NCBI RefSeq assembly: GCF_009857595.1
Contig: NZ_WWCU01000014.1
Coordinates: 1 to 64,000 of the forward strand
Origin: Pseudoduganella aquatica
GTDB lineage: Bacteria > Pseudomonadota > Gammaproteobacteria > Burkholderiales > Burkholderiaceae_D
Reading direction: 5' to 3'
DNA length: 64,000 bases
Below are positions 15,892 through 26,179 of this stretch, in pieces. The translations under genes were made by a program, and so were the position numbers. Positions within the stretch are counted from its first letter, which is position 1. The number at the start of each line of letters is the position of its first letter. A model generated the notes under the pieces. It ran no database searches. It was given only the letters and a program-made list of their open reading frames with translations, and had not been told where the DNA came from.

Positions 15892-17061
15892 ATGCTGATC
15901 GACTTTTTCTTCACGCTGAAAGACGCGAAGATCCCCGTCTCCATCAAGGAGTTTTTGACCCTGCTGGAAGCGATGCAGAAGAACGTCATCGACTCGTCGA
16001 TGGACGACTTCTACTACCTGTCGCGCCTGACGCTGGTGAAAGACGAAGCGCACTACGACAAGTTCGACCGCGCCTTCGCCCAGTACTTCAAAGGCATCAA
16101 CGGCGCCTTCGACACCAACAGCGCCATCCCGCTCGACTGGCTCATCAAGCGCATGGAGCGCGAGCTGAGCGAAGAACAGAAAGCGGCGCTGGAAAAATTC
16201 GGCTACGACAAGCTGATGGACCGCCTGAACGAGCTGCTGAAAGAGCAGAAGGAACGCCACGAAGGCGGCAGCAAATGGATAGGCACGGGCGGCACCTCCC
16301 CGTTCGGCAACGGCGGCACCAATCCCGAAGGCGTGCGCATAGGCGGCAAGGGCGGCAACCGCACGGCGGTCAAAGTATGGGAAGCGCGCGCCTACAAGGA
16401 CTACGACTCGGAGCGCGAGCTGGGCACGCGCAACATCAAGGTCGCCCTGCGGCGCCTGCGCAAGTTCGCGCGCGAAGGGCACGAAGAAGAACTGGCGCTG
16501 GACCAGACCATACGCGCCACGGCCAACAACGCCGGCTTCCTCGACATCAAGATGCAGCCCGAGCGCAAGAACAACATCAAGGTGCTGATGCTGCTCGACG
16601 TGGGCGGCACCATGGACGACCACATCGAACGCACGGAAGAGCTGTTCTCGGCGGCCAAGACCGAATTCAAGAACATGGAATTCTTCTACTTCCACAACTG
16701 CGTCTACGACTACCTGTGGAAGAACAACCGCCGCCGCAACGCCGAGCGCTTCCCCACCTGGGACGTGCTGCGCAAATACACGCCGGACACCAAGGTCATC
16801 TTCGTCGGCGACGCCACCATGAGCCCCTACGAGATTTTGCAGCCGGGCGGCTCGGTCGAATACAACAACGAAGAAGCCGGCGCCGAATGGCTGGGCCGCT
16901 TCACGCACGCCTTCCCCAAATTCATCTGGCTCAACCCCGAGCCCGAAGGCCTGTGGCAATACCGCCAGTCGATCGCCGTCATCCGCCAGCTCATGAACAA
17001 CCGCATGTTCCCGCTGACGATAGAAGGCCTCGAACGCGCCATGCGCATGCTCAGCAAATAG
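15892..17061 (+). CDS. CoxE-like VWA-domain protein, partner of MoxR
   Basis: A 389-residue protein with an N-terminal helical region (MLIDFFFTLKDAKIPVSIKE), a Gly-rich central stretch (GTGGTSPFGNGGTNPEG) and a C-terminal von Willebrand A domain. The metal site is LLDVGGTMDDH instead of the canonical DxSxS; DVGG(S/T) is the usual form in this subfamily. It should pair with the MoxR ATPase encoded two genes earlier, a standard arrangement. The client complex is unknown. The gene starts 2 bases after the acetyltransferase stop. Confidence 0.92.
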   Translation: MLIDFFFTLKDAKIPVSIKEFLTLLEAMQKNVIDSSMDDFYYLSRLTLVKDEAHYDKFDRAFAQYFKGINGAFDTNSAIPLDWLIKRMERELSEEQKAALEKFGYDKLMDRLNELLKEQKERHEGGSKWIGTGGTSPFGNGGTNPEGVRIGGKGGNRTAVKVWEARAYKDYDSERELGTRNIKVALRRLRKFAREGHEEELALDQTIRATANNAGFLDIKMQPERKNNIKVLMLLDVGGTMDDHIERTEELFSAAKTEFKNMEFFYFHNCVYDYLWKNNRRRNAERFPTWDVLRKYTPDTKVIFVGDATMSPYEILQPGGSVEYNNEEAGAEWLGRFTHAFPKFIWLNPEPEGLWQYRQSIAVIRQLMNNRMFPLTIEGLERAMRMLSK

Positions 17062-17096
17062 CCCTCAGGCGGCTACCGGCGGCACCGGGAAACACC

Positions 17097-17132
17097 GTAG
17101 GGCGGGTTAGCAGCGCCGCTGCGTAACCCGCC
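17097..17132 (+). repeat. Single REP-like unit, locus D
   Basis: One full unit (GTAGGGCGGGTTAGCAGCGC, then CGCTGCGTAACCCGCC) lies between convergent genes. It has no opposing partner, the only solo copy of the family here. Confidence 0.85.
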
Positions 17133-17141
17133 AGTTGCCAG

Positions 17142-17819
17142 CTACACCCAAGGCTGATAATCAACCCCATCCTGCATCTTGCCGATCAACTGCGCGTAAT
17201 TCTCCTGGCTCTCGCTAAACCCGGCCAGCACGCCAGCCACCGTATCCTGCTTGGTATTAAGCACATTGACCCAGTAGTTAAACCCCGCCTGGTCCGGCGC
17301 GCGGTGCAGCACGTTGGCGTACAGGCGCATCACAACATCGCCATTGCTGGCGTTCGCCCCATACGTGGCGAGGAACTCGCCGGAGCTGGCGAAGCCCGCC
17401 GCCACCGCGCGCAAGCTGGCGCCGTGGTCCAGCTGCGCAATCCAATAGCCCAGCCCCTTCTCGTCCGGCGCGCGGTTGAACGCTGCCTGGTAGAGCCGGT
17501 ACGCCTCGCCGCCGTTGCCGTCGATATCCAGCGCCACCGCGCCGTCCTTGAAGTTGAGGCGTTCTATATTCTTCAGCAGGTCCAGCCCGTCCGAACCCAC
17601 CAGGTCCTTCACCCAGAACTGCTTGCCGTCGGCCAGCACCGAGTACTCGTCGCGGTAGCCGTTGTAGAAGGCCTCGTCAAGGCCCGTGCCGCCGTCCAGG
17701 AAATCGTCGCCGCGGCCGCCGAACAGCGAGTCCGAACCGGCATAGCCGTAGATGTCGTCATTGCCGGCCGTGCCGTCGATATTGTCGTTCCTGTCCGTGC
17801 CGTACAGTACATAGCTCAT
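17142..17819 (-). CDS. Small RTX-repeat protein with DUF4214 C-terminus, probably type I secreted
   Basis: A 225-residue protein without signal peptide. Residues 1-55 hold RTX-type calcium-binding nonapeptides (GTAGNDDIYGYAGSDSLFGG, then RGDDFLDGG). Residues about 100-220 form a DUF4214 module (YRLYQAAFNRAPDEKGLGYW; LHRAPDQAGFNYWV; GFSESQEN). The same module ends the large metzincin at 50445-53051. RTX repeats usually mark export by a type I system, which is not in the window. Two ATGs are adjacent; the one at 17819 is chosen because AGGAGG then lies 5 bases before it. Confidence 0.85.
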   Translation of the reverse strand: MSYVLYGTDRNDNIDGTAGNDDIYGYAGSDSLFGGRGDDFLDGGTGLDEAFYNGYRDEYSVLADGKQFWVKDLVGSDGLDLLKNIERLNFKDGAVALDIDGNGGEAYRLYQAAFNRAPDEKGLGYWIAQLDHGASLRAVAAGFASSGEFLATYGANASNGDVVMRLYANVLHRAPDQAGFNYWVNVLNTKQDTVAGVLAGFSESQENYAQLIGKMQDGVDYQPWV

Positions 17820-17895
17820 CATGCCCTCCTCGCCTAATCGATGAACAATCTTAGGCCGCACGTTTGGCGCGCATGGGAAGAATTACAATTTGTTT

Positions 17896-18606
17896 CTAAG
17901 CCGGCAGTTGCAGGCGATAACCGACAGCCGTCTCGGTCAGCAGGTATTTCGGCTGGGCCGGATCGTCTTCCAGCTTGTGGCGCAAATGGCCCATGTAGAT
18001 GCGCAGGTAGTGGCCGTTTTCGCTCTGCGACGGCCCCCACACCGCGCGCAGCAGCTGCGGGTTGCTCATCACGCGGCCGGCGTTGCCGACCAGGACGGAC
18101 AGCAAACGGTATTCGGTCGGCGTGAGATGCACGCCTTCGCCGTTCTTCGTCACGCGGCGGTTCTGCAAATCCACCTCCACCGCACCGAAGCGCACCAGTC
18201 CCGAGGTGTCGGCTTGCGGCTGGCGCTGGCGGCGCAAGGTGGCTCGCACGCGGGCCAGCAATTCGCCCACGCCGAAAGGCTTGGTCAGATAGTCGTCCGC
18301 GCCCGCGTCCAGCGCCTTGATCTTGTCGGCCTCGTTCACCCGCGCCGACAGCACGATCACCGGCACCGTGGACCATTTGCGCAGGTCGCCCAGGAAAGAA
18401 ATGCCATCGCCGTCCGGCAGGCCCAGGTCGAGCACCACCAGGTCCGGCTTGCGGGTGCCCGCGTCGATCAGGCCGCGCTGCATGGTGGGGCACTCGTGCA
18501 CCTGCCAGCCCTCCTCCTCCAGCGCGGCGCGCACAAAGCGGCGGATCTGCGGCTCGTCCTCCACCAGCAGGGCGACGGGCGACGTTTCATGTACTTGAGT
18601 ATTCAT
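17896..18606 (-). CDS. kdpE: Response regulator KdpE
   Basis: A 236-residue OmpR-type regulator. The receiver has the acidic pair Glu16-Asp17, phospho-acceptor Asp60 (VVLDLGLPD) and Lys in LTKPF. The C-terminal winged helix ends with the DNA-reading HLRHKLEDDP and TAVGYRL. It is expected to switch on kdp transcription in response to KdpD when potassium is scarce or osmolarity high. Its ATG overlaps the kdpD stop codon (ATGA). Confidence 0.96.
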   Translation of the reverse strand: MNTQVHETSPVALLVEDEPQIRRFVRAALEEEGWQVHECPTMQRGLIDAGTRKPDLVVLDLGLPDGDGISFLGDLRKWSTVPVIVLSARVNEADKIKALDAGADDYLTKPFGVGELLARVRATLRRQRQPQADTSGLVRFGAVEVDLQNRRVTKNGEGVHLTPTEYRLLSVLVGNAGRVMSNPQLLRAVWGPSQSENGHYLRIYMGHLRHKLEDDPAQPKYLLTETAVGYRLQLPA

Positions 18607-21407
18607 TGTTCCAGTATTTCTTGCGGTGGTTCCGGCGGAGTGCCCAGCGGCAGCGCGATGACGAAAGCGGCGCCGCCCAGCGGCGAGGCGGCGGCCTGTA
18701 TGGTGCCGCCGTGCGCTTCCACGATGGCGCGGCAGATCGCCAGCCCCAGGCCCACGCCCGGCTTGGCCGATTCGCGCTCGCCGCGCGTGAATTTCTCGAA
18801 CACGGCCTCCTCGCGGCCATGTGGCAGGCCCGGTCCGTCATCGTACACCATCACATTCATCCATGCGCCGTGCAGCGCTGCGCTGACGACGATGTGCGAT
18901 CTGGCCGGCGTGTACTTGGCGGCGTTCTCCAGGAGATTGCACAGCACGCGCTCGATCAGCACGGCGTCGTAGCGCAGCAGCGGCAGGTCATGCGGCAGCT
19001 GGGTGCTGATGCTGTGCTGCTTCAGCTGCGGCGCGCTGGCGCGCAAGGCGCTGCCCACCACTTCCTCCAGCGGCTGCCATTCCAGGTTGAACTTCACCTC
19101 CCCACTCTGGATGCGCGCCATGTCCAGCAGATTGGACACCAGGGTGCTCATGCGCAGCGACTCGGCGTGCAGCGACTGCGCCAGGTCCAGCTGCTGCGGC
19201 GACAGCTCGGGCTTCGATCCGGCCAGCGATTCGGACAGGCCGACCAGCGACGTGAGCGGCGTGCGCAAGTCGTGCGACAAGGCGGCCAACAGCGAATTGC
19301 GCAGACGCTCGGACTCCATATTCACCAGCGCGCCCTGCGCCACTTCAATGTAGTGCACGCGCTCCAGCGCAATGGCGGCCAGAGCGCCGAAGGTGTCGAG
19401 CTGGCGCCGCTGCTCGGGGATCAGTATCCAGCGCCGGTTCTCCGGCTCGATGGCCAGCACGCCGCGCGTGCGCATCGGCGCCACCAGCGGCAGGTAGAAG
19501 ATGCGGCTGGCGGGCAGCGTGTCCGTGCCCAGGCCCGCGCTTTCAGCACGGTCGTAAGCCCATTGGGCGATGCCGATGTCCAGCACCGACAAGTAGCCCG
19601 CCCCGCCGCCCGCTTGCGGCGCAGGCGGCTGCAGGCGGCCGTCGGCGTCCGGCAACAGCAGCACTGCTCTCGCGCGGAAGGCGGTTTGCACGGCGCTGCG
19701 GGTGCTGTCGAAAATCTGCTCGGTCTGCAGCGCGCCGGACAGCTCGCGCGCAAACTCGTACAGGGCGCGCGCACGCGCCTCCCGGTGCGAGGCCACGCGC
19801 GCCTGGAAGCGCAGGCCGGCCGTCAGGTGGCCGGTGATCAGGCCCACCGCCAGCATCACGCCGAAGGTGATCAGGTACTGGAAGTCCGACACCGCAAAAC
19901 TGAAGCGCGGCGCCACGAAGAAGAAGTCGAAACACAGCACGCTCACGCAGGTGGCCAGCACCGAAGGGCCGCGCCCCAGCCGCACCGCCACCAGCACCAC
20001 CACCAGCAGGAACAGCATGGCGATATTGGCCTGGTCGATATATGGCAGCAGCGGCGTGGCCGCCAGCGCGGCGGCGATGCTGGCGGCTGCGGCGGCCGCA
20101 TAAGGCCAGCCGCGCCGTTTGGCGGCGGGGTCGGGCTGCTCATCCAGCGCGGTGGAAGCGCGCGGAGCTGCCGCCTCGCCGGGCGGATTGAATGGGTTGA
20201 CCAGCGTGCGGCCGAAGGGCGACAAGCCAGCCAGGCCGCCCGCCTCCACCGCCGGCGCGCTCTCGCGGCTGGCGGTGCCGATCTCGATCAGGTCCACGTC
20301 CGGCGCCAGGCTGGCCATGCGTTTGATATGGGCGGCGCGCCAGGGCCAGGTGGGATGGCCCCGTCCCAGCATGATCTTGGACAGGTTGTGGCTGCGGGCA
20401 TACTCAACCGCCGTCGCGGCGATGTCGGCGCCGGTCAGCACGGCGGTGCCGGCGCCCAGCTCCTGCGCCAGCTTGAGCGCCTTCAGGATGCGCTCGCGCT
20501 CCGCCTCGGGCAAGCGCTGCAGGGCCGGGGTTTCGATGTAGACCGCGTGCCACTCGGTGCCCAGCTGCCCGGCCAGGCGCGCGGCGCTGCGCACCACGTG
20601 CTCGCAGCCCGGGCGCGGGCCTACGCAGCACAGCAGCGAAGCGCCAGTCTTCCAGATGGCGTCGATGGATTTTTCGACGCGGTAGGCGCGCACGTCGTCC
20701 TCCACGCGGTCGGCGGTGCGGCGCAGCGCCAGCTCGCGCAGCGCGATCAGGTTCCCTTTGCGGAAGAAGTTCTTCGACGCGCGCTCGGCCTGCTGCTCCT
20801 GGTACACGCGGCCGCTCTTCAGCCGCGCCAGCAGTTCGTCTGCGGGGATATCGACCAGCACTACTTCGTCCGCCTCGTCGAACACCGTATCAGGCACGGT
20901 TTCGTTGACGCGGATGCCGGTGATGCCGCCCACCACGTCGTTCAGGCTGTCCAGGTGCTGCACGTTGACGGTGGTGAGCACGTCGATGCCCGCGTCCAGC
21001 AGCTCCTCCACGTCCTGCCAGCGCTTGGGGTGGCGCGAACCGGGCGCGTTGGAATGCGCCAGCTCGTCCATCAGTATCAGCGGCGGGCGCCGCGCCAGCG
21101 CGGCGTCGATGTCGAATTCCTTCAGCACCTTGCCGCGATAGGCAACCTCCTTCAGCGGCAGCACATCCAGGCCGTCCAGCAGAGACGCGGTCTCGTTGCG
21201 GCCGTGGGTTTCCACCACGCCCACCAGCACGCCCTGCCCCGCCGCCTGCAGCTTGCGCGCGGCGGACAGCATGGCGTAGGTCTTGCCGACACCGGCCGAC
21301 GCGCCGAAATAAATGCGCAGCCTGCCGCGCGCCGCCTTGCGCTCCTGCGCCTGGACCTGCGCCAGCAGCGCGTCGGGATCAGGCCGTTGACTGTCGATTG
21401 GAAGCAT
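18603..21407 (-). CDS. kdpD: Sensor histidine kinase KdpD
   Basis: A 934-residue sensor. The N-terminal KdpD domain has Walker A GASAGVGKT at residues 35-43. A USP-like domain follows (about 240-370), then four close membrane helices (about 440-540), a GAF-like region, HisKA with the phospho-acceptor in ALSHDLRTPLTS near residue 710, and HATPase_c (NLLENAAKYT, DDGPGLP, GVGLGLAI). It senses low K+ and controls KdpE. The ATG at 21407 is preferred to a GTG three codons upstream. A REP pair separates it from kdpC. Confidence 0.96.
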   Translation of the reverse strand: MLPIDSQRPDPDALLAQVQAQERKAARGRLRIYFGASAGVGKTYAMLSAARKLQAAGQGVLVGVVETHGRNETASLLDGLDVLPLKEVAYRGKVLKEFDIDAALARRPPLILMDELAHSNAPGSRHPKRWQDVEELLDAGIDVLTTVNVQHLDSLNDVVGGITGIRVNETVPDTVFDEADEVVLVDIPADELLARLKSGRVYQEQQAERASKNFFRKGNLIALRELALRRTADRVEDDVRAYRVEKSIDAIWKTGASLLCCVGPRPGCEHVVRSAARLAGQLGTEWHAVYIETPALQRLPEAERERILKALKLAQELGAGTAVLTGADIAATAVEYARSHNLSKIMLGRGHPTWPWRAAHIKRMASLAPDVDLIEIGTASRESAPAVEAGGLAGLSPFGRTLVNPFNPPGEAAAPRASTALDEQPDPAAKRRGWPYAAAAAASIAAALAATPLLPYIDQANIAMLFLLVVVLVAVRLGRGPSVLATCVSVLCFDFFFVAPRFSFAVSDFQYLITFGVMLAVGLITGHLTAGLRFQARVASHREARARALYEFARELSGALQTEQIFDSTRSAVQTAFRARAVLLLPDADGRLQPPAPQAGGGAGYLSVLDIGIAQWAYDRAESAGLGTDTLPASRIFYLPLVAPMRTRGVLAIEPENRRWILIPEQRRQLDTFGALAAIALERVHYIEVAQGALVNMESERLRNSLLAALSHDLRTPLTSLVGLSESLAGSKPELSPQQLDLAQSLHAESLRMSTLVSNLLDMARIQSGEVKFNLEWQPLEEVVGSALRASAPQLKQHSISTQLPHDLPLLRYDAVLIERVLCNLLENAAKYTPARSHIVVSAALHGAWMNVMVYDDGPGLPHGREEAVFEKFTRGERESAKPGVGLGLAICRAIVEAHGGTIQAAASPLGGAAFVIALPLGTPPEPPQEILEQ

Positions 21408-21449
21408 AATTATCACAAGTAAAAAACGCCGTGCTGACGGCTTGCGTTC

Positions 21450-21530
21450 GGCGGGTTACGCTTCGCTAACCCGCCCTACGGGACTACGGCGTAAATGTAG
21501 GGCGGGTTAGCGCGCAGCGCGTAACCCGCC
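21450..21530. repeat. REP/BIME-like inverted pair, locus E (between kdpC and kdpD)
   Basis: Units at 21450-21479 (ending CTAC) and 21497-21530 (starting GTAG) fill most of the 133-base gap between kdpC and kdpD, which are transcribed in the same direction. It sits where it could lower read-through into kdpDE or protect the upstream transcript end. Confidence 0.87.
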
Positions 21531-21540
21531 AGCGCCGCCA

Positions 21541-22125
21541 TCAGCGAGTATGCGTGCTTTTTCCATCCAGCGCCAGATTCAGCGCCAGCACGTTCACGCG
21601 CGGCTCGCCGAAGAAGCCGAACACCCGTCCGCGCATCTCGCGCTCTATCAGCGCGCGCACGTACTCCGTGTCCAGCCCGCGCGCGGCGGCAATGCGGCGC
21701 ACCTGGTACTGGGCAGCCGCCACGCTGATTTCGGGATCAAGTCCACTGGCCGAGGCCGTCACCAGGTCCACCGGCACCGGCGCCGTATTGCCCGGTTCCG
21801 CCGCCTGGAGCGCTTCGATGCGCCCCTTCACCGCGTCCGTGAGCGCCGGATTCAGCGGCCCCTGGTTGGAGCCACTGGAGCCAGCCGCGTTATTGGCCAT
21901 CGGCGCGGTGGCCGACGGGCGGCCCCAGAAGTACTTGGGCGAAGTGAAGGATTGGCCGATCAGCTCCGAGCCGACGGCCTTGCCGTTCACCTCAACGATG
22001 CTGCCCGCCGCCTGTGCCGGGAAGGCCGTGCTGCCGATGCCGGTAACGGCCAGCGGATACAGCACGCCGCAGATCAGGGTAAGCGCGCCGAAAATCACCA
22101 GCGCGGGACGAAGATGGGAAGTCAT
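21541..22125 (-). CDS. kdpC: K+-transporting ATPase subunit KdpC
   Basis: A 194-residue single-span membrane protein with a periplasmic domain. The leader helix is [21 protein letters not shown], and the KdpC signatures are [13 protein letters not shown] and [10 protein letters not shown]. It is the small stabilising subunit of the KdpFABC pump. The ATG at 22125 is preferred because AGGAG lies 7 bases upstream; a start seven codons earlier would overlap kdpB. The gene follows kdpB after 13 bases. Confidence 0.96.
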   Translation of the reverse strand: MTSHLRPALVIFGALTLICGVLYPLAVTGIGSTAFPAQAAGSIVEVNGKAVGSELIGQSFTSPKYFWGRPSATAPMANNAAGSSGSNQGPLNPALTDAVKGRIEALQAAEPGNTAPVPVDLVTASASGLDPEISVAAAQYQVRRIAAARGLDTEYVRALIEREMRGRVFGFFGEPRVNVLALNLALDGKSTHTR

Positions 22126-22138
22126 GGTGTGCTCCTGT

Positions 22139-24265
22139 TTAAACAAGGTTGAACGCGGCCAGCAGCATGTCGATCAGCTTGATGCCGGCGAAAGGCAGGA
22201 AAATGCCGCCCACGCCGTACACCAGCAGATTGCGGCGCAGCAGCGCGGTGGCGCCGATGGCGCGGTATTGCACGCCCTTCAGCGCCAGCGGGATCAGCGC
22301 GATGATGATGAGCGCATTGAAAATCACCGCCGACATAATCGCCGACGAAGGACTGGCCAGATGCATGATGTCGAGCGCCTTCAGCTGCGGGTAAGTGCCC
22401 ACAAAGGCCGCCGGAATAATGGCGAAGTACTTGGCGATGTCGTTCGAGATCGAGAACGTGGTCAACGAGCCTCGCGTCATCAGCATCTGCTTGCCGATTT
22501 CGACGATCTCCAGCAGCTTGGTCGGATTCGAATCCAGATCCACCATATTGCCGGCCTCTTTCGCCGCCTGCGTGCCCGAGTTCATGGCCACGGCCACGTC
22601 GGCCTGCGCCAGCGCGGGCGCGTCGTTGGTGCCGTCGCCGGTCATGGCCACCAGGCGGCCTTCGGACTGGTAGCTGCGTATCAGCTTCAGCTTGTCCTCC
22701 GGCGTGGCTTCGGCCAGGAAGTCGTCCACACCCGCCTCGGCGGCGATGGCGGCGGCGGTCAGCTTGTTGTCGCCGGTGATCATCACGGTCTTGATGCCCA
22801 TGCGGCGCAGCTCCGCGAAACGCTCCTTGATGCCGCCCTTGACGATGTCCTTCAGCTCGACCACGCCCATCACGCGGCCGCCGTCCGCCACCACCAGCGG
22901 CGTGCTGCCCCGGCGCGACACGTCGTCCACGGCGCGCGACACTTCCGCCGGATAAGGCTGGCCCATAGCTTCCACGTACTTCTTCACCGAATCGGCCGCG
23001 CCCTTGCGCAGGGCGCGGACATCGCCCTGCCCTTGCAGGTCCACGCCGCTCATGCGGGTGGTGGCGGCGAAGGGCACAAACACCGCGTCCAGGCTGGCCA
23101 TGTCGCGCTCGCGGATATTGAACTTCTGCTTGGCCAGCACCACGATGCTGCGCCCTTCCGGCGTTTCGTCAGCCAGCGAGGCCAGTTGCGCCACGTCCGC
23201 CAGCTGCTGCTCGCTCACGCCGGGGGCGGGAATAAAGGCCGAAGCCTGGCGGTTGCCCAGCGTGATGGTGCCGGTTTTATCCAGCAGCAGCACGTCCACG
23301 TCGCCCGCCGCCTCCACTGCGCGGCCGGAAGTGGCGATCACATTGGCCTGCATCATGCGGCTCATGCCGGCCACGCCGATGGCCGACAGCAGGCCGCCTA
23401 TGGTGGTCGGGATCAGGCAGACCAGCAGCGCGATCAGCACGGTGATGGTGATGGGCGCGCCGCTGCCGGCGGCCGCCACCGAGAACAGCGAAAACGGCAG
23501 CAGGGTCACGGTCACCACCAGGAACACGATGGTCAGCGCCACCAGCAGGATGGTCAGCGCGATCTCGTTCGGCGTCTTCTGGCGCTTGGCGCCTTCCACC
23601 ATGGAGATCATGCGGTCCAGGAAGGTCTCGCCCGGATTCGCGCTCACCTTCACCACCAGCCAGTCCGACAGCACGCGGGTGCCGCCGGTGACGGCCGAGA
23701 AGTCGCCGCCCGATTCGCGGATCACGGGGGCCGATTCGCCGGTGATGGCGCTTTCGTCCACCGAGGCCACGCCCTCGATCACTTCGCCGTCGATGGGGAT
23801 CACGTCGCCCGCTTCAACCAGGATGTAATTGCCCTTGCGCAGATCGGGGCCATCGCATGGCAGCCAGGTGGTGCCGTGCTTGGGCGTAGCCAGCTTCTTG
23901 GCCGTCACGCTTTTCTTCAGGCTGCGCAGAGAGGCCGCCTGCGCCTTGCTGCGGCCTTCGGCCATGGCTTCGGCGAAGTTCGCGAACAGCACGGTGAACC
24001 ACAGCCACACGGTGGTGGCCAGGATGAAGCCGGGGCTGGCCTCGCCCTGGCCGAACAGCGCCTGCACGTACAGCAGCGTGGTGATGATGCTGCCGACGTA
24101 GACCACGAACATGACCGGGCTGCGCAACTGGGTGCGCGGGCTCAGCTTCCTGAACGAATCGGCAATGGCAGGCAGCAGCAGTTCGGAGTCGAACATTTTC
24201 AGGCGCCGGGCCGGCGTCGTTGCGTGCAGCGCCATGTCCTTGGATGATGTATTAGCTTGCGACAT
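22139..24265 (-). CDS. kdpB: K+-transporting P-type ATPase subunit KdpB
   Basis: A 708-residue P-type ATPase, catalytic subunit of the high-affinity potassium pump. Phosphorylated Asp329 is in LLLDKTGT, the actuator loop is ITGESAP near residue 175, and the hinge is [17 protein letters not shown]. Seven membrane helices are evident. Nothing unusual was seen. It lies 10 bases after kdpA. Confidence 0.98.
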   Translation of the reverse strand: MSQANTSSKDMALHATTPARRLKMFDSELLLPAIADSFRKLSPRTQLRSPVMFVVYVGSIITTLLYVQALFGQGEASPGFILATTVWLWFTVLFANFAEAMAEGRSKAQAASLRSLKKSVTAKKLATPKHGTTWLPCDGPDLRKGNYILVEAGDVIPIDGEVIEGVASVDESAITGESAPVIRESGGDFSAVTGGTRVLSDWLVVKVSANPGETFLDRMISMVEGAKRQKTPNEIALTILLVALTIVFLVVTVTLLPFSLFSVAAAGSGAPITITVLIALLVCLIPTTIGGLLSAIGVAGMSRMMQANVIATSGRAVEAAGDVDVLLLDKTGTITLGNRQASAFIPAPGVSEQQLADVAQLASLADETPEGRSIVVLAKQKFNIRERDMASLDAVFVPFAATTRMSGVDLQGQGDVRALRKGAADSVKKYVEAMGQPYPAEVSRAVDDVSRRGSTPLVVADGGRVMGVVELKDIVKGGIKERFAELRRMGIKTVMITGDNKLTAAAIAAEAGVDDFLAEATPEDKLKLIRSYQSEGRLVAMTGDGTNDAPALAQADVAVAMNSGTQAAKEAGNMVDLDSNPTKLLEIVEIGKQMLMTRGSLTTFSISNDIAKYFAIIPAAFVGTYPQLKALDIMHLASPSSAIMSAVIFNALIIIALIPLALKGVQYRAIGATALLRRNLLVYGVGGIFLPFAGIKLIDMLLAAFNLV

Positions 24266-24275
24266 GCGATGCTCC

Positions 24276-26090
24276 TTATTTGTTAAACAGTTGCAGGTGT
24301 TCGACCACGGGGCCGAGCGCCAGCGCAGGCACGTAGTTCAGCACGCCCACCAGCACCACCACGCCTACCAGCAGGCCGATGAACATGGCGCCGTGGGTCG
24401 GCATGGTGCCGGCGTTCGCCTCCAGGCGCTGCTTGCCGGCCAGCGAACCGGCGATGGCCAGGATGGGCACGATCACGGCGAAGCGGCCGAACCACATGGC
24501 CACGGCCAGCATGGTGTTGTAGAACGGCGTGTTGGCGGACAGGCCGGCAAACGCGCTGCCATTGTTGTTGGCGGCCGAGCTGAAGGCATACAGGATTTCC
24601 GAGAAGCCGTGCGCGCCGGGGTTGGCGATGCCGGCCTTGCCCACGTCCGTCATCACCGCGATGGCGGTGCCGCTCAGCACCAGGATGGGCGTCACCAGGA
24701 TGGCGATGGACGTCATCTTCATTTCATAGGCCTGGATTTTCTTGCCCAGGTATTCCGGCGTGCGGCCTATCATCAGGCCGGCGATGAATACCGCCATGAT
24801 GGCGAACACCAGCATGCCGTACAGGCCGGAGCCCACGCCGCCGAAGATCACTTCGCCGAACTGGATCAGCAGCATGGGGATCATGCCGCCTATGGGCGTG
24901 AAGGAGTCGTGCATGGCGTTCACCGCGCCGCAGGAGGCGGCCGTGGTGACGGCGGCGAACAGCGACGAGGCGCTGATGCCGAAACGGGTTTCCTTGCCTT
25001 CCATATTGCCGCCGGACTGGACGGCGCTCATGGCCTGGTCCACGCCCAGCGCCTGCAGCGCGGGGTGGGCCTGCTGCTCGGCCACCAGCACCACGGCGGT
25101 GGTGGCCACGAACAGCAGCGTCATGGCGCCCAGCACGGCCCAACCCTGGCGGCGGTCGCCCACCATGCGGCCGAAGGCGAAGCACAGGCCGGCCGGGATG
25201 ATAAAGATGGCCAGCATCTGCACGAAGTTGGACAGCGCGGTCGGATTTTCATACGGGTGCGCCGAGTTGGCGTTGAAGAAGCCGCCGCCGTTCGTGCCCA
25301 GCATCTTGATGGCTTCCTGCGAAGCCACCGGACCCATGGCGATGGTCTGGGTAGTGGCAGTCATGGCCTCCGTCACCGGCTGGCCCTGCGCATCCAGCAC
25401 GGGCTGCCCGTCGGCGCCGGTTTTCGGCACGGTGTAGCTGACCTGGTCCAGCAGCGCCACGTCCTTGTAGGCCGAGAAGTTCTGGATCACGCCCTGGCCC
25501 ATCAGGAACACGGAGAACAGCAGCGACAAGGGCAGCAGCACATACAGCGTGGAGCGCGTGGCATCCACCCAGAAATTGCCGATGGACTTGGCCGAGCGCG
25601 AGCTGAAGCCGCGTATCAGCGCATAGGCCACGGCCATGCCGGTGGCCGCCGAGAAGAAGTTCTGGCAGGTCAGCGCCAGCATCTGCACCAGGTAGCTCAT
25701 GGTCTGCTCGCCGCTGTAGCCTTGCCAGTTGGTGTTGGCGACGAAACTGACGGCGGTGTTGAACGACGAATCCGGGCTGACGTTGGCCAGTCCCTGCGGA
25801 TTGAGCGGCAGCCAGGCTTGCACGCGCTGTAGGCCATAGGTGAAGAGCGCACCCACGCCGTTGAAGACCAGCAGCGCGATGGCGTAGCTTTTCCAGCCCT
25901 GGCCGCGCTCTTCGGCCTTGAGCGGCACGCCGGCGGCGCGGTACAGCAGCTGCTCCACGCGCAGCAGCCAGCCCAGGCCGGGAATGCGGCCGCCGTCGCC
26001 CACGCGCGCCAGGACGATACCGAGCGGCCAGGCCAGCGCCAGCAGCACGGCCAGGAACAGCGCCAGCAGAATAAAGGATTGCATGGTCAT
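24276..26090 (-). CDS. kdpA: K+-transporting ATPase subunit KdpA
   Basis: A 604-residue polytopic potassium-channel-like subunit with about ten helices. Four filter-like loops are visible, for example [29 protein letters not shown] and [12 protein letters not shown]. It selects and passes K+ into the pump. Its ATG at 26090 shares its A with the kdpF stop codon (TGATG) and has GGAGG 7 bases upstream; an alternative ATG lies two codons in. Confidence 0.97.
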   Translation of the reverse strand: MTMQSFILLALFLAVLLALAWPLGIVLARVGDGGRIPGLGWLLRVEQLLYRAAGVPLKAEERGQGWKSYAIALLVFNGVGALFTYGLQRVQAWLPLNPQGLANVSPDSSFNTAVSFVANTNWQGYSGEQTMSYLVQMLALTCQNFFSAATGMAVAYALIRGFSSRSAKSIGNFWVDATRSTLYVLLPLSLLFSVFLMGQGVIQNFSAYKDVALLDQVSYTVPKTGADGQPVLDAQGQPVTEAMTATTQTIAMGPVASQEAIKMLGTNGGGFFNANSAHPYENPTALSNFVQMLAIFIIPAGLCFAFGRMVGDRRQGWAVLGAMTLLFVATTAVVLVAEQQAHPALQALGVDQAMSAVQSGGNMEGKETRFGISASSLFAAVTTAASCGAVNAMHDSFTPIGGMIPMLLIQFGEVIFGGVGSGLYGMLVFAIMAVFIAGLMIGRTPEYLGKKIQAYEMKMTSIAILVTPILVLSGTAIAVMTDVGKAGIANPGAHGFSEILYAFSSAANNNGSAFAGLSANTPFYNTMLAVAMWFGRFAVIVPILAIAGSLAGKQRLEANAGTMPTHGAMFIGLLVGVVVLVGVLNYVPALALGPVVEHLQLFNK

Positions 26091-26179
26091 CACAGGTCCT
26101 CCGCTTTCAGGAGCGCCACCACCAGGTAGACCAGCAGGCCGGCCGACGCCAACGCGCCGAGTAGATAAAAGCTATTCAT
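26090..26179 (-). CDS. kdpF: KdpF, small lipid-like subunit of the Kdp pump
   Basis: A 29-residue single-helix peptide beginning [20 protein letters not shown] and ending LLKAEDL, the typical KdpF form. In the E. coli complex KdpF packs against KdpA and stabilises it. Its stop codon overlaps the kdpA start (TGATG) and its ATG overlaps the stop of an even shorter ORF upstream (ATGA), so three genes are translationally chained. Confidence 0.92.
   Translation of the reverse strand: MNSFYLLGALASAGLLVYLVVALLKAEDL

Noticed and set aside
16600-16640. Loss of the VWA metal site (DVGGT instead of DxSxS) as a sign of inactivation
   Set aside because: DVGG(S/T) appears to be the usual form in this MoxR-linked CoxE-like subfamily, so it is not specific to this gene.
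18606-21422. A 938-codon open frame on the plus strand across kdpD
   Set aside because: It is the mirror frame of kdpD, rich in Arg, His and Gln with no family motif. GC-rich codon use leaves the complementary frame open. The kdpD frame has every expected domain.
21554-24247. An 897-codon open frame on the plus strand across kdpC and kdpB
   Set aside because: It is a shadow of the kdp genes, with no ribosome site and no recognisable domain.
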